The notes: generated from the sequence alone by a model not told the origin. Counted from the stretch's first letter, positions 25,228 to 34,564 are shown. The stretch: DNA of 64,000 nt from Hyphococcus lacteus (GCF_041058985.1 NZ_JBEHZE010000001.1:2046001-2110000), one strand, 5' to 3'. A program made the numbers and translations.

Positions 25228-27153
25228 ATGGATAATCTCGTACTGGCCTTTGCGATCATCGGCGTTTTAGGCATCGGGGCGCAATGGCTTGCGTGGCGCT
25301 TTAACCTTCCTGCGATTGTTCTGATGGCCATTGCCGGTGTGATCGCCGGCCCAGTCTTGAATATTTTTGCTGCCGCTGGTGCAGGTCCCGGTGACCCGCC
25401 GATGGAGGCCCTGTTCGGCGAGTTCTATCGCCCGATCATTGCGGTGGCTGTCGCGGTGATATTGTTTGAGGGCGGATTACAGCTCAATATTTCCGAATTG
25501 CGTGGCTTAGGGCGCGGTGTTCGCCAGCTGGTTTTTCCGGGCGTTCTGATTGCCTGGTTTCTTGGTGCAGCCGCCGCCTATTTGATTGCGGGTTTATCGT
25601 GGCAGGTGGCCTTGCTTTTTGGCGGGATTATGGTGGTCACTGGGCCGACCGTTATTATTCCGTTATTGCGACAATCGAAATTGAATTCGCGGCCAGCGAC
25701 ACTCCTGAAATGGGAGGGGATCGTAAACGACCCCATTGGGGCGTTGCTGGCGGTCGTTGTTTTCGAGTTTTTGGTGATCGGCGATCATGGCGCATCGTCT
25801 ACTGACATCATCAGCTCGCTGATCGTGGCCGCTATTCTTGCTGCTGGTGCCGGTTATGGATTTGGAAAGTTAACAGCAGTTTCGTTCCGTCGTGGGTGGG
25901 TTCCGGAATATTTGAAACCGCCAGTTCTTTTGGCGCTGGTTTTGGTTTGTTTTGAATTGGCCAACCTGTTGCAACATGAAGCCGGCCTTCTTTCGGTGAC
26001 GGCCATGGGCGTAACGCTCGCGAATTCAAAAATCGCATCAATCAATGATTTGCGCCTCTTCAAAGAGAACATCACCATCATGTTGGTGTCGGGCGTGTTC
26101 ATTATCCTGACGGCAAACTTAACCATGGACTCTATTCGCTCGCTTGATTGGTCGAGTGCGCTTTTCTTGCTTGCGATGTTGTTTGTCGTGCGGCCACTTA
26201 CGGTTTTTATTGCCACGATCGGTTCGGGTCTGCCGTGGAAAGAGCGGTTGCTCGTTGGGTGGATAGCGCCGCGCGGGATCGTTGCTGTGGCGGTTTCTAG
26301 TTTCTTCGGCGCATCATTGGTCGCCGAAGGCTATGCGGATGGGGCAAAGCTCATCCCGCTCGCATTTGGTATGGTCTTCGCAACGGTCGTTCTACATGGG
26401 TTCACGATCTCGCCTTTGGCTAAAGCATTGGGACTGGCCTCCCGTGAACGGCCGGGTGTGTTGATTGTTGGAGCATCACCATTCTCGGCAGCACTCGCGG
26501 CAAAGTTGAAAGACATGGAGGTTCCGGTAACGGTTGCGGACACGAGTTGGCGACGGCTCAAACCAGTGCGACTTGCAAATGTGCCAACTTATTATGGCGA
26601 GATCCTCTCGGAGGTGACTGAACACCATATGGACCTCAACCGCTTTGGCTATTTGTTGGCGTTAGGTGGTAACGAAGCGCATAATGCTTTGGTGGCAACG
26701 GACCTTGCCCCAGAGTTAAGCCGCGCCGCGATTTTTCAGGTGAATGCGCGCGGCAAGGACGAGGAAGACCGCAAGGCGCTTTCCTATACTTTGCAGGGGC
26801 AGACCTTCCTTCATTCTGCGGTTGCGCTCGACGAGTTAATGCGTCGGCACTATTCCGGTTGGGTTTTTCAGCGCACACGTTTGTCGGAGGAATATCCGCC
26901 AGAGCAATACAAAAAAGACCTGCACCCTGAGGCCGAAATCGTTCTGGTTATGCGCAAAGGTGGGCTGACATTTGCGTCGCGCGAAGCCGAGGTAAAGCCA
27001 GAGATTGGTGATGTGGTTCTGGCCTATATTCCCAAGCCACCTGATGTAAAAGCTGAAAAAGCTAAGGAAAACGGCGGGAAAGACGCAAAAGATACAAAAG
27101 AAAATGCGAAACCTGCGGCAGAAAAAGAAAACCTGAAATCCAAATTGGTTTAA
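25228..27153 (+). CDS. Cation:proton antiporter, CPA1 (NhaP) type with Rossmann domain
   Basis: A 641-residue inner-membrane antiporter. About 12 membrane segments span residues 1-405, including ILFEGGLQLN, VVTGPTVIIPLL and the conserved EGIVNDPIGALL with the ion-binding Asp. A TrkA-N-like nucleotide-binding fold starts with VLIVGASPFSAALAAKL near residue 412. A Lys/Glu/Ala-rich tail ends the protein. Such proteins exchange Na+ or K+ for protons. The ATG at 25228 is preferred (GAGGAG 11 bases upstream) over the TTG at 25210, because the membrane domain starts directly after it. Confidence 0.9.
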   Translation: MDNLVLAFAIIGVLGIGAQWLAWRFNLPAIVLMAIAGVIAGPVLNIFAAAGAGPGDPPMEALFGEFYRPIIAVAVAVILFEGGLQLNISELRGLGRGVRQLVFPGVLIAWFLGAAAAYLIAGLSWQVALLFGGIMVVTGPTVIIPLLRQSKLNSRPATLLKWEGIVNDPIGALLAVVVFEFLVIGDHGASSTDIISSLIVAAILAAGAGYGFGKLTAVSFRRGWVPEYLKPPVLLALVLVCFELANLLQHEAGLLSVTAMGVTLANSKIASINDLRLFKENITIMLVSGVFIILTANLTMDSIRSLDWSSALFLLAMLFVVRPLTVFIATIGSGLPWKERLLVGWIAPRGIVAVAVSSFFGASLVAEGYADGAKLIPLAFGMVFATVVLHGFTISPLAKALGLASRERPGVLIVGASPFSAALAAKLKDMEVPVTVADTSWRRLKPVRLANVPTYYGEILSEVTEHHMDLNRFGYLLALGGNEAHNALVATDLAPELSRAAIFQVNARGKDEEDRKALSYTLQGQTFLHSAVALDELMRRHYSGWVFQRTRLSEEYPPEQYKKDLHPEAEIVLVMRKGGLTFASREAEVKPEIGDVVLAYIPKPPDVKAEKAKENGGKDAKDTKENAKPAAEKENLKSKLV

Positions 27154-27315
27154 GATGACCAGCGCAACATCTTAATCAGAAGTAAACAGCATACGGTGTT
27201 TTTTACTGATGATTATGCCATCGCTTTGTTGAAATCGCGAGAATGCTTAACGGCGCATTAGCCCTTGCTACCTATGGTTTTGGTGGGCCACCAATCCGAG
27301 GTGGGGTTGAGGAAT

Positions 27316-28212
27316 ATGCGTACGTTGAAACCATTTACACAGTCACAAGGCATGATGCTCGCTGATTATAACGCACGCATGACGGAAACTCTTGTCCGCC
27401 GCCGGGCAGAAATTGCAATTCGTGCGGCACGCGTTGAGGCCGATTTGGCGATCAAAGCGCGTTCAGAATTCCTCGCCAACATGAATCATGAATTGCGCAC
27501 ACCCTTAAACGCGATCATCGGCTTTGCGACGATGCTACGCGATAGCGAAGAATATGGCATTGGTCCGGAACAACGCACAAACTATTCAGAATATATCCTG
27601 CAATCGGCAGATCTATTGCTCGGGCATATCAACACGGTCCTTGAGGTTGCATCGCTCGAAAGTGGACAAGTTGAAGTCCATGACGGGCCTATTGACGCTG
27701 GTGAGGTTCTGACCGAAGCGATGGAGCGCGCCAAGATTCGCGCCGACGCCGCTGAGGTTGAAATTGTCCGTAGAGATACCGTTTCAGAGCTTTGTGGCTG
27801 GGGTGATGTGGCGAGATTTGCGCAGGCGACAGACCATCTGTTGCATACGGCGATCAAGCTCAGTGACAAGGGCGGAAAAGTTCATGTCAAGGTTTCAAGA
27901 ATCCAAAATGATTGGGTCGAGATTGTTGTTCGTGACGAGGGCGACGGCTTGAGTGCAAGCGAACTTGAAGAAGCGCTTGACGCGTTCAGTCATGCCAATC
28001 GAGGGTTGGATAGGTCATTTTTAGGGCCGGGCGTTGGTTACGCTGTTGCGAAAACCTTTATCGAGTTGCAAGGCGGTCGTTTTTCAATTGAAAGTCGAAA
28101 GGGACAGGGCACGTTGGCCCGCATATCACTGCCTCCTGTGAAGGAAGAGCGCGCACCTAGTCCCCAACAAGCTGAAAACTTCACTGCGGAGAAAAAGCAT
28201 GACGCCGCGTAA
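27316..28212 (+). CDS. Soluble sensor histidine kinase homologue with degenerate ATP site
   Basis: A 298-residue protein without membrane segments. A short N-terminal coiled helix leads to H-box FLANMNHELRTPLNAIIGF with His58, like DivJ/PleC/PdhS kinases. In the ATPase-like domain the N-box position reads HLLHTAIKLS where active kinases have NLLSNAIKF, so both Asn are lost. The G2 box is GPGVGYAVAK rather than GTGLGL. G1 DEGDGL remains. It may be a pseudokinase, phosphatase or phosphotransfer protein. The ATG at 27316 follows GAGGAAT. The 3' end overlaps the next gene by 14 bases. Confidence 0.85.
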   Translation: MRTLKPFTQSQGMMLADYNARMTETLVRRRAEIAIRAARVEADLAIKARSEFLANMNHELRTPLNAIIGFATMLRDSEEYGIGPEQRTNYSEYILQSADLLLGHINTVLEVASLESGQVEVHDGPIDAGEVLTEAMERAKIRADAAEVEIVRRDTVSELCGWGDVARFAQATDHLLHTAIKLSDKGGKVHVKVSRIQNDWVEIVVRDEGDGLSASELEEALDAFSHANRGLDRSFLGPGVGYAVAKTFIELQGGRFSIESRKGQGTLARISLPPVKEERAPSPQQAENFTAEKKHDAA

Positions 28213-29908
28213 TCAAACCGGTTCTACATTTTCACGCAAAGGGGCCGCGGCACCAACCGCAGAAGCCTTTGACATGGCGTTTCAAGACAAGCCCCGCGTC
28301 GGTAGTGTTGTCTCGGTTACGGGTTCTCATGCTCTTGTTATGCTTGATGCGGATAAACCGGACGCCGATCGCGCGTCGCGTCCGCAATTAGGCGCGATCA
28401 TGAGTGTCGATGCCGGGTCGTCGATTGTACTGGGGCTGGTGTCGGCGATGAGTATGCCAGCGCCGAGCCTTGATGTTGCGACGGCTGAGATGCGCATCAT
28501 CGAGATTGAATTAATCGGCGAATTTATGAAACCGACAATCAATGCGCCCGCGCGTTTTCGGCGTGGCGTTTCGTCTTATCCGACGTTGGGCGATAATGTT
28601 CATGTGGCGACCCGGGATGAATTGACGGCGCTGTTTGCGGTCAATGGCGCGGCGAGTGTTCGGGTTGGCGTGGTCAAGCAAGATGTGCAAATTCCGGCGA
28701 CCGTGAATGTTGATGAGATATTTTCCCGTCATTGTGCAATTTTGGGCACGACGGGCGCAGGGAAATCCTGTGCGATCACGTTGTTGCTGCGGGCGGTGTT
28801 ACAGCGCTTCCCCCATGCACATGTGGTTGTTCTTGATCCGCATAATGAATATTCGAAAAGCTTTGGTGATGGGGCTGTGATTTTCGACCCCACGAACTTT
28901 AATCTGCCATATTGGATGCTGACCTTCGACGAATTAGTTGAGGTTCTTTATCCGGGGCGCCCGCGAGATTCCGAAGAGATTGAAATCCTCGCTGACCTTT
29001 TGCCGGCGGCCAAGAAAATGAACCTCACGGGTTCGGGCCGGGCGGGGCGGCTTCGCACTGACATGACAGCGATTACCGTTGATACGCCGACGCCATATCG
29101 AATTTCTGAGTTGCTCGGACTGATTGATCGTGCGCTTGGCGGTCTTGATGGAACGCGAAACGTTGCGCCTTATAAGCGCCTGCGTAGCCGCATTTACACG
29201 ATTAGTCAGGATGCCCGTTACGCATTTATGTTTGGCGGTCTGACTGTTCAGGACACCCTGAAAGATTTGTTGAGTGATCTGTTCCGTATCCCGGTTGATG
29301 GTCGCCCGGTTAGCGTGATTGAACTTGGCGGGTTGCCGGCTGAGGTCGTTCAGGTTGTGGTTTCTGTCGTTTCACGGTTGGCGTTTGAATTTGGTTTATG
29401 GAGCAATGGCGCAGCGCCGATCGCGCTTGTTTGCGAAGATGCGCATCGATATGCACCCGCAAATCCGAATGAAGGATTTGGTCCGACACGTCGCTCACTC
29501 GTGCGGATTGCCAAGGAAGGTCGCAAAACCGGCGTGTCGCTTTGGATTGCGTCGCAGCGCCCGACGGAACTTGACCCGACTATTCTGTCGCAATGTAACA
29601 CGATTTTTGCCATGCGACTTGCAAACCAGGCCGATCAGGATGCACTACGTGCTGCTGTGCCTGATGCTTCGACAAGCCTGATGAGTTGCTTGCCGTCATT
29701 GGGATTAGGTGAGGCGATTGCCGTTGGTGAGGGCGTGCCGATGCCAACGCGCATTCGGTTTGATGCCTTGCCAAGTGGCGCGGTGCCCCGCAGCCTGACC
29801 GCATGTTTCACCGACGGTTGGTCAGTCGATATTGAAGACAACAGCTTTATTGACCGCATCGTCGAACAATGGCGCGCCCAGCGGATGTTGACGCCCGATA
29901 TAGAGTAA
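28199..29908 (+). CDS. HerA-like ATPase (DUF87/HAS-barrel family)
   Basis: A 569-residue protein. It has an N-terminal HAS-barrel-like domain (GSVVSVTGSHALVML), then Walker A GTTGAGKSCAITLLL near residue 181, the strand VVVLDPHNEY, Walker B-like IALVCEDAHRYAP and an arginine-finger segment IASQRPTELDPTILSQCNT. This is the hexameric HerA/FtsK-like translocase fold. HerA works with the nuclease NurA in archaea and with varied partners in bacteria. No nuclease gene is adjacent here. The partner by position is the overlapping kinase-like gene. It could act on DNA or on membrane-associated targets. Confidence 0.85.
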   Translation: MTPRNQTGSTFSRKGAAAPTAEAFDMAFQDKPRVGSVVSVTGSHALVMLDADKPDADRASRPQLGAIMSVDAGSSIVLGLVSAMSMPAPSLDVATAEMRIIEIELIGEFMKPTINAPARFRRGVSSYPTLGDNVHVATRDELTALFAVNGAASVRVGVVKQDVQIPATVNVDEIFSRHCAILGTTGAGKSCAITLLLRAVLQRFPHAHVVVLDPHNEYSKSFGDGAVIFDPTNFNLPYWMLTFDELVEVLYPGRPRDSEEIEILADLLPAAKKMNLTGSGRAGRLRTDMTAITVDTPTPYRISELLGLIDRALGGLDGTRNVAPYKRLRSRIYTISQDARYAFMFGGLTVQDTLKDLLSDLFRIPVDGRPVSVIELGGLPAEVVQVVVSVVSRLAFEFGLWSNGAAPIALVCEDAHRYAPANPNEGFGPTRRSLVRIAKEGRKTGVSLWIASQRPTELDPTILSQCNTIFAMRLANQADQDALRAAVPDASTSLMSCLPSLGLGEAIAVGEGVPMPTRIRFDALPSGAVPRSLTACFTDGWSVDIEDNSFIDRIVEQWRAQRMLTPDIE

Positions 29909-29959
29909 TGGTTTGATCTGCCTGCTGGCTCTTTGATAGAGCGTATAGGAGGCAAATCG

Positions 29960-30961
29960 ATGCGGCTGTTCTTTAGTTTGTTGGCGATGGTGTTTGTGAG
30001 TGCGCCCGCTTTTGCGGAACATCACGAAGCGCCAATCACCATTGTTATTCATGGTGGTGCGGGTGCGCTTGGGCCGGGGCGTTACACGCCTGAGCAAGAA
30101 ATCGCCTACAAAGCCAAGCTGACCGAAGCATTGAATGCCGGTTATGATGTCCTTGAAAATGGGGGCGCGGCGCTAGATGCGATTGAGGCGGCCATCATCA
30201 TCATGGAAGACTCGCCGTTATTTAATGCTGGCAAAGGGGCTGTTTTTACCCGCGAGGGCAAGAACGAACTCGACTCGTCTGTGATGGATGGGGCGACACT
30301 CAATGCCGGTGCCGTCGCAGGCGTCACGCGTATTAAAAATCCGATTAAACTGGCGCGGGCCGTGATGGAAAATTCAGAACACGTCATGTTTGCCCGTGAA
30401 GGCGCAGAAGAATTTGCAAAAGAGCAGGGGCTAGAGTTTGTAAAACCCAGATATTTCAAAACCGATGCCCGCTGGCGGTCATATAAAGCCGCGCTTGAAA
30501 AAGAAAAGCACGATAAAGACAGCGCGCTGCCTCATGATTTTAAATACGGTACGGTTGGTGCCGTTGCACTTGATATAAACGGTAATGTTGCGGCGGGCAC
30601 ATCAACCGGCGGTATGACCTTGAAGCGCTATGGCCGGGTTGGTGATGCGCCGATTATCGGGGCTGGAACATTTGCCGACAACAAATCATGTGCTGTCTCC
30701 GCGACTGGCTGGGGCGAATATTTTATTCGACTGACCATTGCGCGTGATATTTGTGCACAAGTTGAATATGGCGGCGCGACCGTGGCTGATGCGGCCAATG
30801 ACGTTATTTATAATCGCCTGGATGGCATGGGCGCAGATGGTGGTGTAATTGTCGTTGCGCCAGATGGAACTTTTGCAACGGTGTTCAATTCGGCCGGAAT
30901 GTTCCGAGGCGTGAAAAATGCAACTGTGGAATCGGTCGCAATTTATGGCGATGAAGATTAG
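29960..30961 (+). CDS. Exported isoaspartyl peptidase / L-asparaginase (Ntn hydrolase)
   Basis: A 333-residue precursor. Signal peptide MRLFFSLLAMVFVSAPAFA is cleaved before EHHEA, so the enzyme acts in the periplasm. The N-terminal strand TIVIHGGAGALG and the autoprocessing site KYGTVGAVAL, where the Thr becomes the nucleophile of the beta subunit, identify the plant-type asparaginase family. GTSTGGMTLKRYGRVGDAPI and GWGEYFIR are conserved. It hydrolyses isoaspartyl dipeptides and L-asparagine. The ATG at 29960 follows AGGAGG. The gene ends convergently with the PfkB gene, overlapping it by 4 bases. Confidence 0.92.
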   Translation: MRLFFSLLAMVFVSAPAFAEHHEAPITIVIHGGAGALGPGRYTPEQEIAYKAKLTEALNAGYDVLENGGAALDAIEAAIIIMEDSPLFNAGKGAVFTREGKNELDSSVMDGATLNAGAVAGVTRIKNPIKLARAVMENSEHVMFAREGAEEFAKEQGLEFVKPRYFKTDARWRSYKAALEKEKHDKDSALPHDFKYGTVGAVALDINGNVAAGTSTGGMTLKRYGRVGDAPIIGAGTFADNKSCAVSATGWGEYFIRLTIARDICAQVEYGGATVADAANDVIYNRLDGMGADGGVIVVAPDGTFATVFNSAGMFRGVKNATVESVAIYGDED

Positions 30962-31893
30962 CCGCCACGCACTGAACCCGTTTCATAAAGTCGAATAACA
31001 TCGGCGGTTTTAAACAGTGCGGTGCCTTCGCTCATGCGTGTAGCACCGGCTGCGGCCATCCCGAATTTAAGGGCGTTTTCATTGCTCTCTCCGCGAGATA
31101 GGGCCGTTAATAGTCCGCCAACGAATGAATCACCCGCGCCAACAGCGCTGTTTGCACGTACTTTATAAGATGGTGCAAAGTCTAACCCATCTTTGGTTGC
31201 CATGATTGACCCATCGGCACCGTGGCTGATGACCATGGCTTCGGCTAGCCCGTCCGCAACCGCTTTTTGGGCGAATGCATTGATTTCATCCGGCCATGAA
31301 AGGGTTTCCCCGGATAGGGCTGGGTATTCAAATTCGTTCTGCCGCAACATATAAACACCTTCGGCAAGTGCGGCCTCAAGGCCCGAGATTGAATCAAGTA
31401 CAAAGCGTGCTTTTTTCTCTTTCACGATGCGGGCAATCTGCGCCCAGAAATCTTCGGGGGTACCGGGGGGCAAGCTGCCGCTGGCAACCACAAAATCATC
31501 GGGGTCAGTTTCTTCACGAACCGCATCAAAAAACCGATTGAGTTCTGCGTCGCTCATTTCTGCACCGGGCAGGTTGAACCGGTATTCATTGTTATCGCGA
31601 TGATTGCTGACGTGAAAAGCCAGTCTCGTACCACCGGTTATCGGGATCATTCGCATAGGAACATTCTCGGTGGCGATTGCCTTTACTAGCGCGTCACCAT
31701 AAACGCCGCCAGCCGTAAAAATCGCTAACGCATGTGCCCCAAGCCGAGAGGCCGCCCGCGCGACATTAATGCCGCCGCCGCCCGGATGCGTTTGTGGGTC
31801 GCGGCACCGTAATTTGCGATTTGGGTCAACAAAATCAGCATGAACAGCGTAATCAAGCGCAGGATTAGGAGTAAGGGTGATAATACGTGGCAT
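30958..31893 (-). CDS. pfkB: PfkB-family hexose kinase (6-phosphofructokinase II / 1-phosphofructokinase type)
   Basis: A 311-residue ribokinase-fold enzyme. It has HPGGGGINVARAASRLG near residue 36 and the ATP-site motif NSAVGAGDSFVGG with catalytic Asp. Close to this group are PfkB, 1-phosphofructokinase (FruK) and tagatose-6-phosphate kinase. No fru transporter or other sugar gene is adjacent, so the 6-phosphofructokinase assignment is only the default. It is transcribed alone on the minus strand. Confidence 0.85.
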   Translation of the reverse strand: MPRIITLTPNPALDYAVHADFVDPNRKLRCRDPQTHPGGGGINVARAASRLGAHALAIFTAGGVYGDALVKAIATENVPMRMIPITGGTRLAFHVSNHRDNNEYRFNLPGAEMSDAELNRFFDAVREETDPDDFVVASGSLPPGTPEDFWAQIARIVKEKKARFVLDSISGLEAALAEGVYMLRQNEFEYPALSGETLSWPDEINAFAQKAVADGLAEAMVISHGADGSIMATKDGLDFAPSYKVRANSAVGAGDSFVGGLLTALSRGESNENALKFGMAAAGATRMSEGTALFKTADVIRLYETGSVRGG

Positions 31894-31944
31894 AAAAACA
31901 GCTTTCGTAGAACTAACACTTTTTTATGAGTTCAGTTTAGCGCC

Positions 31945-31970
31945 GGAACTGGGTTTCCTCAATTTGTGTT
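31945..31970 (+). promoter_or_regulatory. Candidate EcfG-type general stress promoter
   Basis: GGAAC (31945-31949) and GTT (31968-31970) are separated by 18 bases. This matches the GGAAC-N16/17-nGTT form recognised by alphaproteobacterial EcfG sigma factors. It lies 31 bases upstream of a DUF2945 gene, a type of gene that could plausibly be stress-induced. Pattern match only. Confidence 0.5.
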
Positions 31971-32001
31971 GCTTCATTACATGATGGCATGGAGGTAGGA
32001 A

Positions 32002-32217
32002 ATGTCTACGAAATTTCAGGTAGGTGATCACGTTTGCTGGAACTCCGAGGCTGGAAAAGTGAGCGGCCATATTACAACGGTGCACTGTTCTGACTTTGAT
32101 TACAAAGGGTACACGCATCATGCCTCAGAGGATGAACCGCAATATGAGATTAAAAGCGACAAAACCGACCACATCGCGGCCCATAAGGAAAATGCGCTTC
32201 AGAAAATCTCTGACTAA
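32002..32217 (+). CDS. DUF2945 (HVA1 Tudor-like) small protein
   Basis: A 71-residue protein. It starts with KFQVGDHVCWNSEAGKVSG and ends with PQYEIKSDKTDHIAAHKENAL, the full DUF2945 pattern, named for a hypervirulence-associated Tudor-like domain in a fungal protein. Its molecular role in bacteria is unknown. A good GGAGGTAGGAA ribosome site precedes the start, and an EcfG-like promoter lies upstream, suggesting stress expression. It is convergent with radC. Confidence 0.85.
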   Translation: MSTKFQVGDHVCWNSEAGKVSGHITTVHCSDFDYKGYTHHASEDEPQYEIKSDKTDHIAAHKENALQKISD

Positions 32218-32220
32218 ATC

Positions 32221-32919
32221 CTAGATAAGGCCCAAGCTTTTAAAACTCGCATGGTGTTTGTGACCAATTACAAGGTGGTCATGCACGCGAATGTTAAGCG
32301 CGCCCGCGGCTTTTATAATTAGATTGGTCATGTCGATGTCTGCGCGTGATGGCGTCGGGTCACCCGAGGGGTGGTTGTGCACCAAAATAATAGATGATGC
32401 GCCAAGTTCGAGTGCGCGTTTTACGACCTCGCGCGGATATACCGGCGTATGATCTATAGTGCCGCGTTGTTGTACTTCATCCGCTATCAGAATGTTTTTC
32501 TTATCAAGAAATAAAATCCGAAACAATTCGGTTTTTTCGTCGGCCATCGCGGCGCGACAATAAGAGAGAAGATCATTCCACGACGAGATCACTGGTCGAT
32601 TTAACACGCGCGCTTGGGCGAGTTTAAGCGCGGAAGCCTGGACGATTTTTAGCTCTTGGGCGACATTCTCCGAGACGCCTTTGATCTCGGTTAGGCGTTC
32701 TATGGGAGCGGCGATAACTTGGGGGAAGCCACCAAAGGTTGCGATCAACTGTTTGGCGAGCGGCTTTACATCGCGGCGCGGAATGGCGCGAAACAAAATC
32801 AGTTCCAAAAGCTCATAGTCCTGAACGCCATCTACGCCGGCTTTGCGGAAACGCGCGCGCAAGCGCTCTCTGTGTCCAGCCGCATGGTTGTTTTCAACCG
32901 TTTCTTTTTGCTGGCTCAT
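32221..32919 (-). CDS. radC: RadC/JAB-domain protein
   Basis: A 232-residue protein of the RadC (UPF0758) family. An N-terminal helix-hairpin-helix-like half (GHRERLRARFRKAG, YELLELIL) precedes the JAB/MPN metalloprotease-like domain with LVHNHPSGDPTPSRADIDMT, which holds the HxH-x10-D metal motif. The name comes from an old repair phenotype later assigned elsewhere, and the true function is unknown. The ATG at 32919 follows the map stop by 10 bases. The in-frame extension to 33036 would run inside map and is not favoured. Confidence 0.9.
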   Translation of the reverse strand: MSQQKETVENNHAAGHRERLRARFRKAGVDGVQDYELLELILFRAIPRRDVKPLAKQLIATFGGFPQVIAAPIERLTEIKGVSENVAQELKIVQASALKLAQARVLNRPVISSWNDLLSYCRAAMADEKTELFRILFLDKKNILIADEVQQRGTIDHTPVYPREVVKRALELGASSIILVHNHPSGDPTPSRADIDMTNLIIKAAGALNIRVHDHLVIGHKHHASFKSLGLI

Positions 32920-32929
32920 AGGGCGAAAA

Positions 32930-33778
32930 TCAGTAAGGCGGTTTGTCGAGGCCCTTGGGCGATTTGGTAAATAGCTCAACGCCATCTTCGGTAACGCCGA
33001 TGGAATGTTCGAACTGCGCAGATAGCGACTTGTCACGCGAAACGGCTGTCCAGCCGTCTTTAAGCAACTTTACGTCGGGTTTCCCGTCATTGATCATAGG
33101 CTCTACGGTGAAGAACATGCCGGTTTTTAGTTCTGTGTCGTCCGCTTGGTGAACATTACCCCAGCGGTCTTTATATTCTGCGTAATGAACAACATTCGGC
33201 GAGTCATGAAACACGCGCCCCAACCCGTGGCCGCAAAAATCACGAACAACCGAAAAGCCTTCGCTTTCGGCAAGGGTTTGAATCGCGCGGCCAATATCGC
33301 GCAATGTCGATCCGGGTTTGACCGAATTGATACCGGCCATCATGGCATCATAGGTTGTATCAACAAGGCGTCGCGCTTTTACTTTGGGCTCTCCCGCATA
33401 GAACATACGGCTGGTGTCGCCATGCCATCCATCAACGATTACCGTCACGTCGATATTCATGATGTCACCGTTTTTGAGTACCTTCGAGCCGGGAATGCCA
33501 TGACAAATCACATGGTTCAGCGAGATACAGCTTGAATGGCGATAACCGCGATAACCAACCGTCGCGGGCGTGCCGCCATGATCGAGCATATATTCGCGAA
33601 CAAGCTCATCAAGTGAAAGCGTGGTGACGCCGGGCTTTACATGCTCGGTCAACATATCGAGGCAAGACGCAGCGAGTTGCCCAGCTTTGCGCATACCATC
33701 GAAATCTTCGGGCGTGTGCAGTTTTATCTGCCCGGTTCGGACTTCGATTTCGTCATCGAGTGAAATGTCGTTCATCAT
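32930..33778 (-). CDS. map: Methionine aminopeptidase, type I
   Basis: A 282-residue (or 281 from the second ATG) dinuclear metalloprotease that removes N-terminal Met. Metal ligands appear in NIDVTVIVDGWHGDTSRMF (two Asp), CGHGLGRVFH (His), FTVEPMI (Glu) and QFEHSIGV (Glu). His in GYRGYRHSSCIS is the substrate-binding residue. The start region ATGATGA overlaps the sfsA stop, so sfsA-map-radC form a coupled minus-strand operon. Confidence 0.95.
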   Translation of the reverse strand: MMNDISLDDEIEVRTGQIKLHTPEDFDGMRKAGQLAASCLDMLTEHVKPGVTTLSLDELVREYMLDHGGTPATVGYRGYRHSSCISLNHVICHGIPGSKVLKNGDIMNIDVTVIVDGWHGDTSRMFYAGEPKVKARRLVDTTYDAMMAGINSVKPGSTLRDIGRAIQTLAESEGFSVVRDFCGHGLGRVFHDSPNVVHYAEYKDRWGNVHQADDTELKTGMFFTVEPMINDGKPDVKLLKDGWTAVSRDKSLSAQFEHSIGVTEDGVELFTKSPKGLDKPPY

Positions 33779-34485
33779 GGTTCCATTTGTATCTCTAGCG
33801 CTTTACGCAGGACTACCTCGCTGTGGGTTACTTCGCAATCATAGCACAATAGTTCAACCCTTTGGTTACTGGCCGCTTTTAATGCGGCGGCATATGTGGG
33901 GTCGAGGTCGGCGGCGGGTGAAAACCGGTAACAATCGCCCCGCTGGACGATGAATAGCATCACGGCCCGCGCTCCGGTTTCGGTAATTTTTATGAGCTCC
34001 GTCAAATGTTTGGCACCGCGCGCGGTAACGCTATCGGGAAATTCCGCAAGGCCCGATTGGCGTGAAAGGTGGACATTTTTGATTTCCACATAACAGGGCT
34101 GACCTCGCCGGCCACCCTCAAGCAATAGGTCAATCCGGCTGCCGGTGCCGTATTTAACTTCGCGGCGGATATCACCATAGCCAGTTAGTTCGGGAATAAT
34201 GCCAGCGCTTACGGCCTCAAAACCGATCTTATTCGGGTTCGTTGTATTGATCGGGACCAAGGTATTGCCAAGCTCAATCAGCTCCCATGAAAACGCCAGT
34301 TTACGTTTTGGGTTGCCATGTTCATGGACCCACACCCGCGCCCCTTCGATTGCGACCGCAAGCATCGAGCCGGGGTTTGCGCAATGGGCTGTTATTTCGC
34401 GCCCGTCATCAAGTTTGATGTCGGCGAGAAATCTCTTGTAACGCTTTTCAAGTCGTCCGGGCAGAAGCGGCGAGGGAAGTCGCAT
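33775..34485 (-). CDS. sfsA: SfsA family protein
   Basis: A 236-residue SfsA homologue. It has an N-terminal OB-like domain (RLEKRYKRFLADIKLDDGR, AHCANPGSM) and a C-terminal nuclease-like core with VEIKNVHL, PDSVTARGAKHL and the closing CEVTHSEVVL. E. coli SfsA was named for sugar fermentation stimulation and binds DNA, but its biochemical role is unresolved. It is the first gene of the minus-strand sfsA-map-radC operon. Confidence 0.93.
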   Translation of the reverse strand: MRLPSPLLPGRLEKRYKRFLADIKLDDGREITAHCANPGSMLAVAIEGARVWVHEHGNPKRKLAFSWELIELGNTLVPINTTNPNKIGFEAVSAGIIPELTGYGDIRREVKYGTGSRIDLLLEGGRRGQPCYVEIKNVHLSRQSGLAEFPDSVTARGAKHLTELIKITETGARAVMLFIVQRGDCYRFSPAADLDPTYAAALKAASNQRVELLCYDCEVTHSEVVLRKALEIQMEP

Positions 34486-34564
34486 AATTAAAATTCACCT
34501 TAGGTCCTGACCGCGTTAACGAGTTTTGGCTATAATTTCTACGGATTGCCTCGCGAAATGCCGA

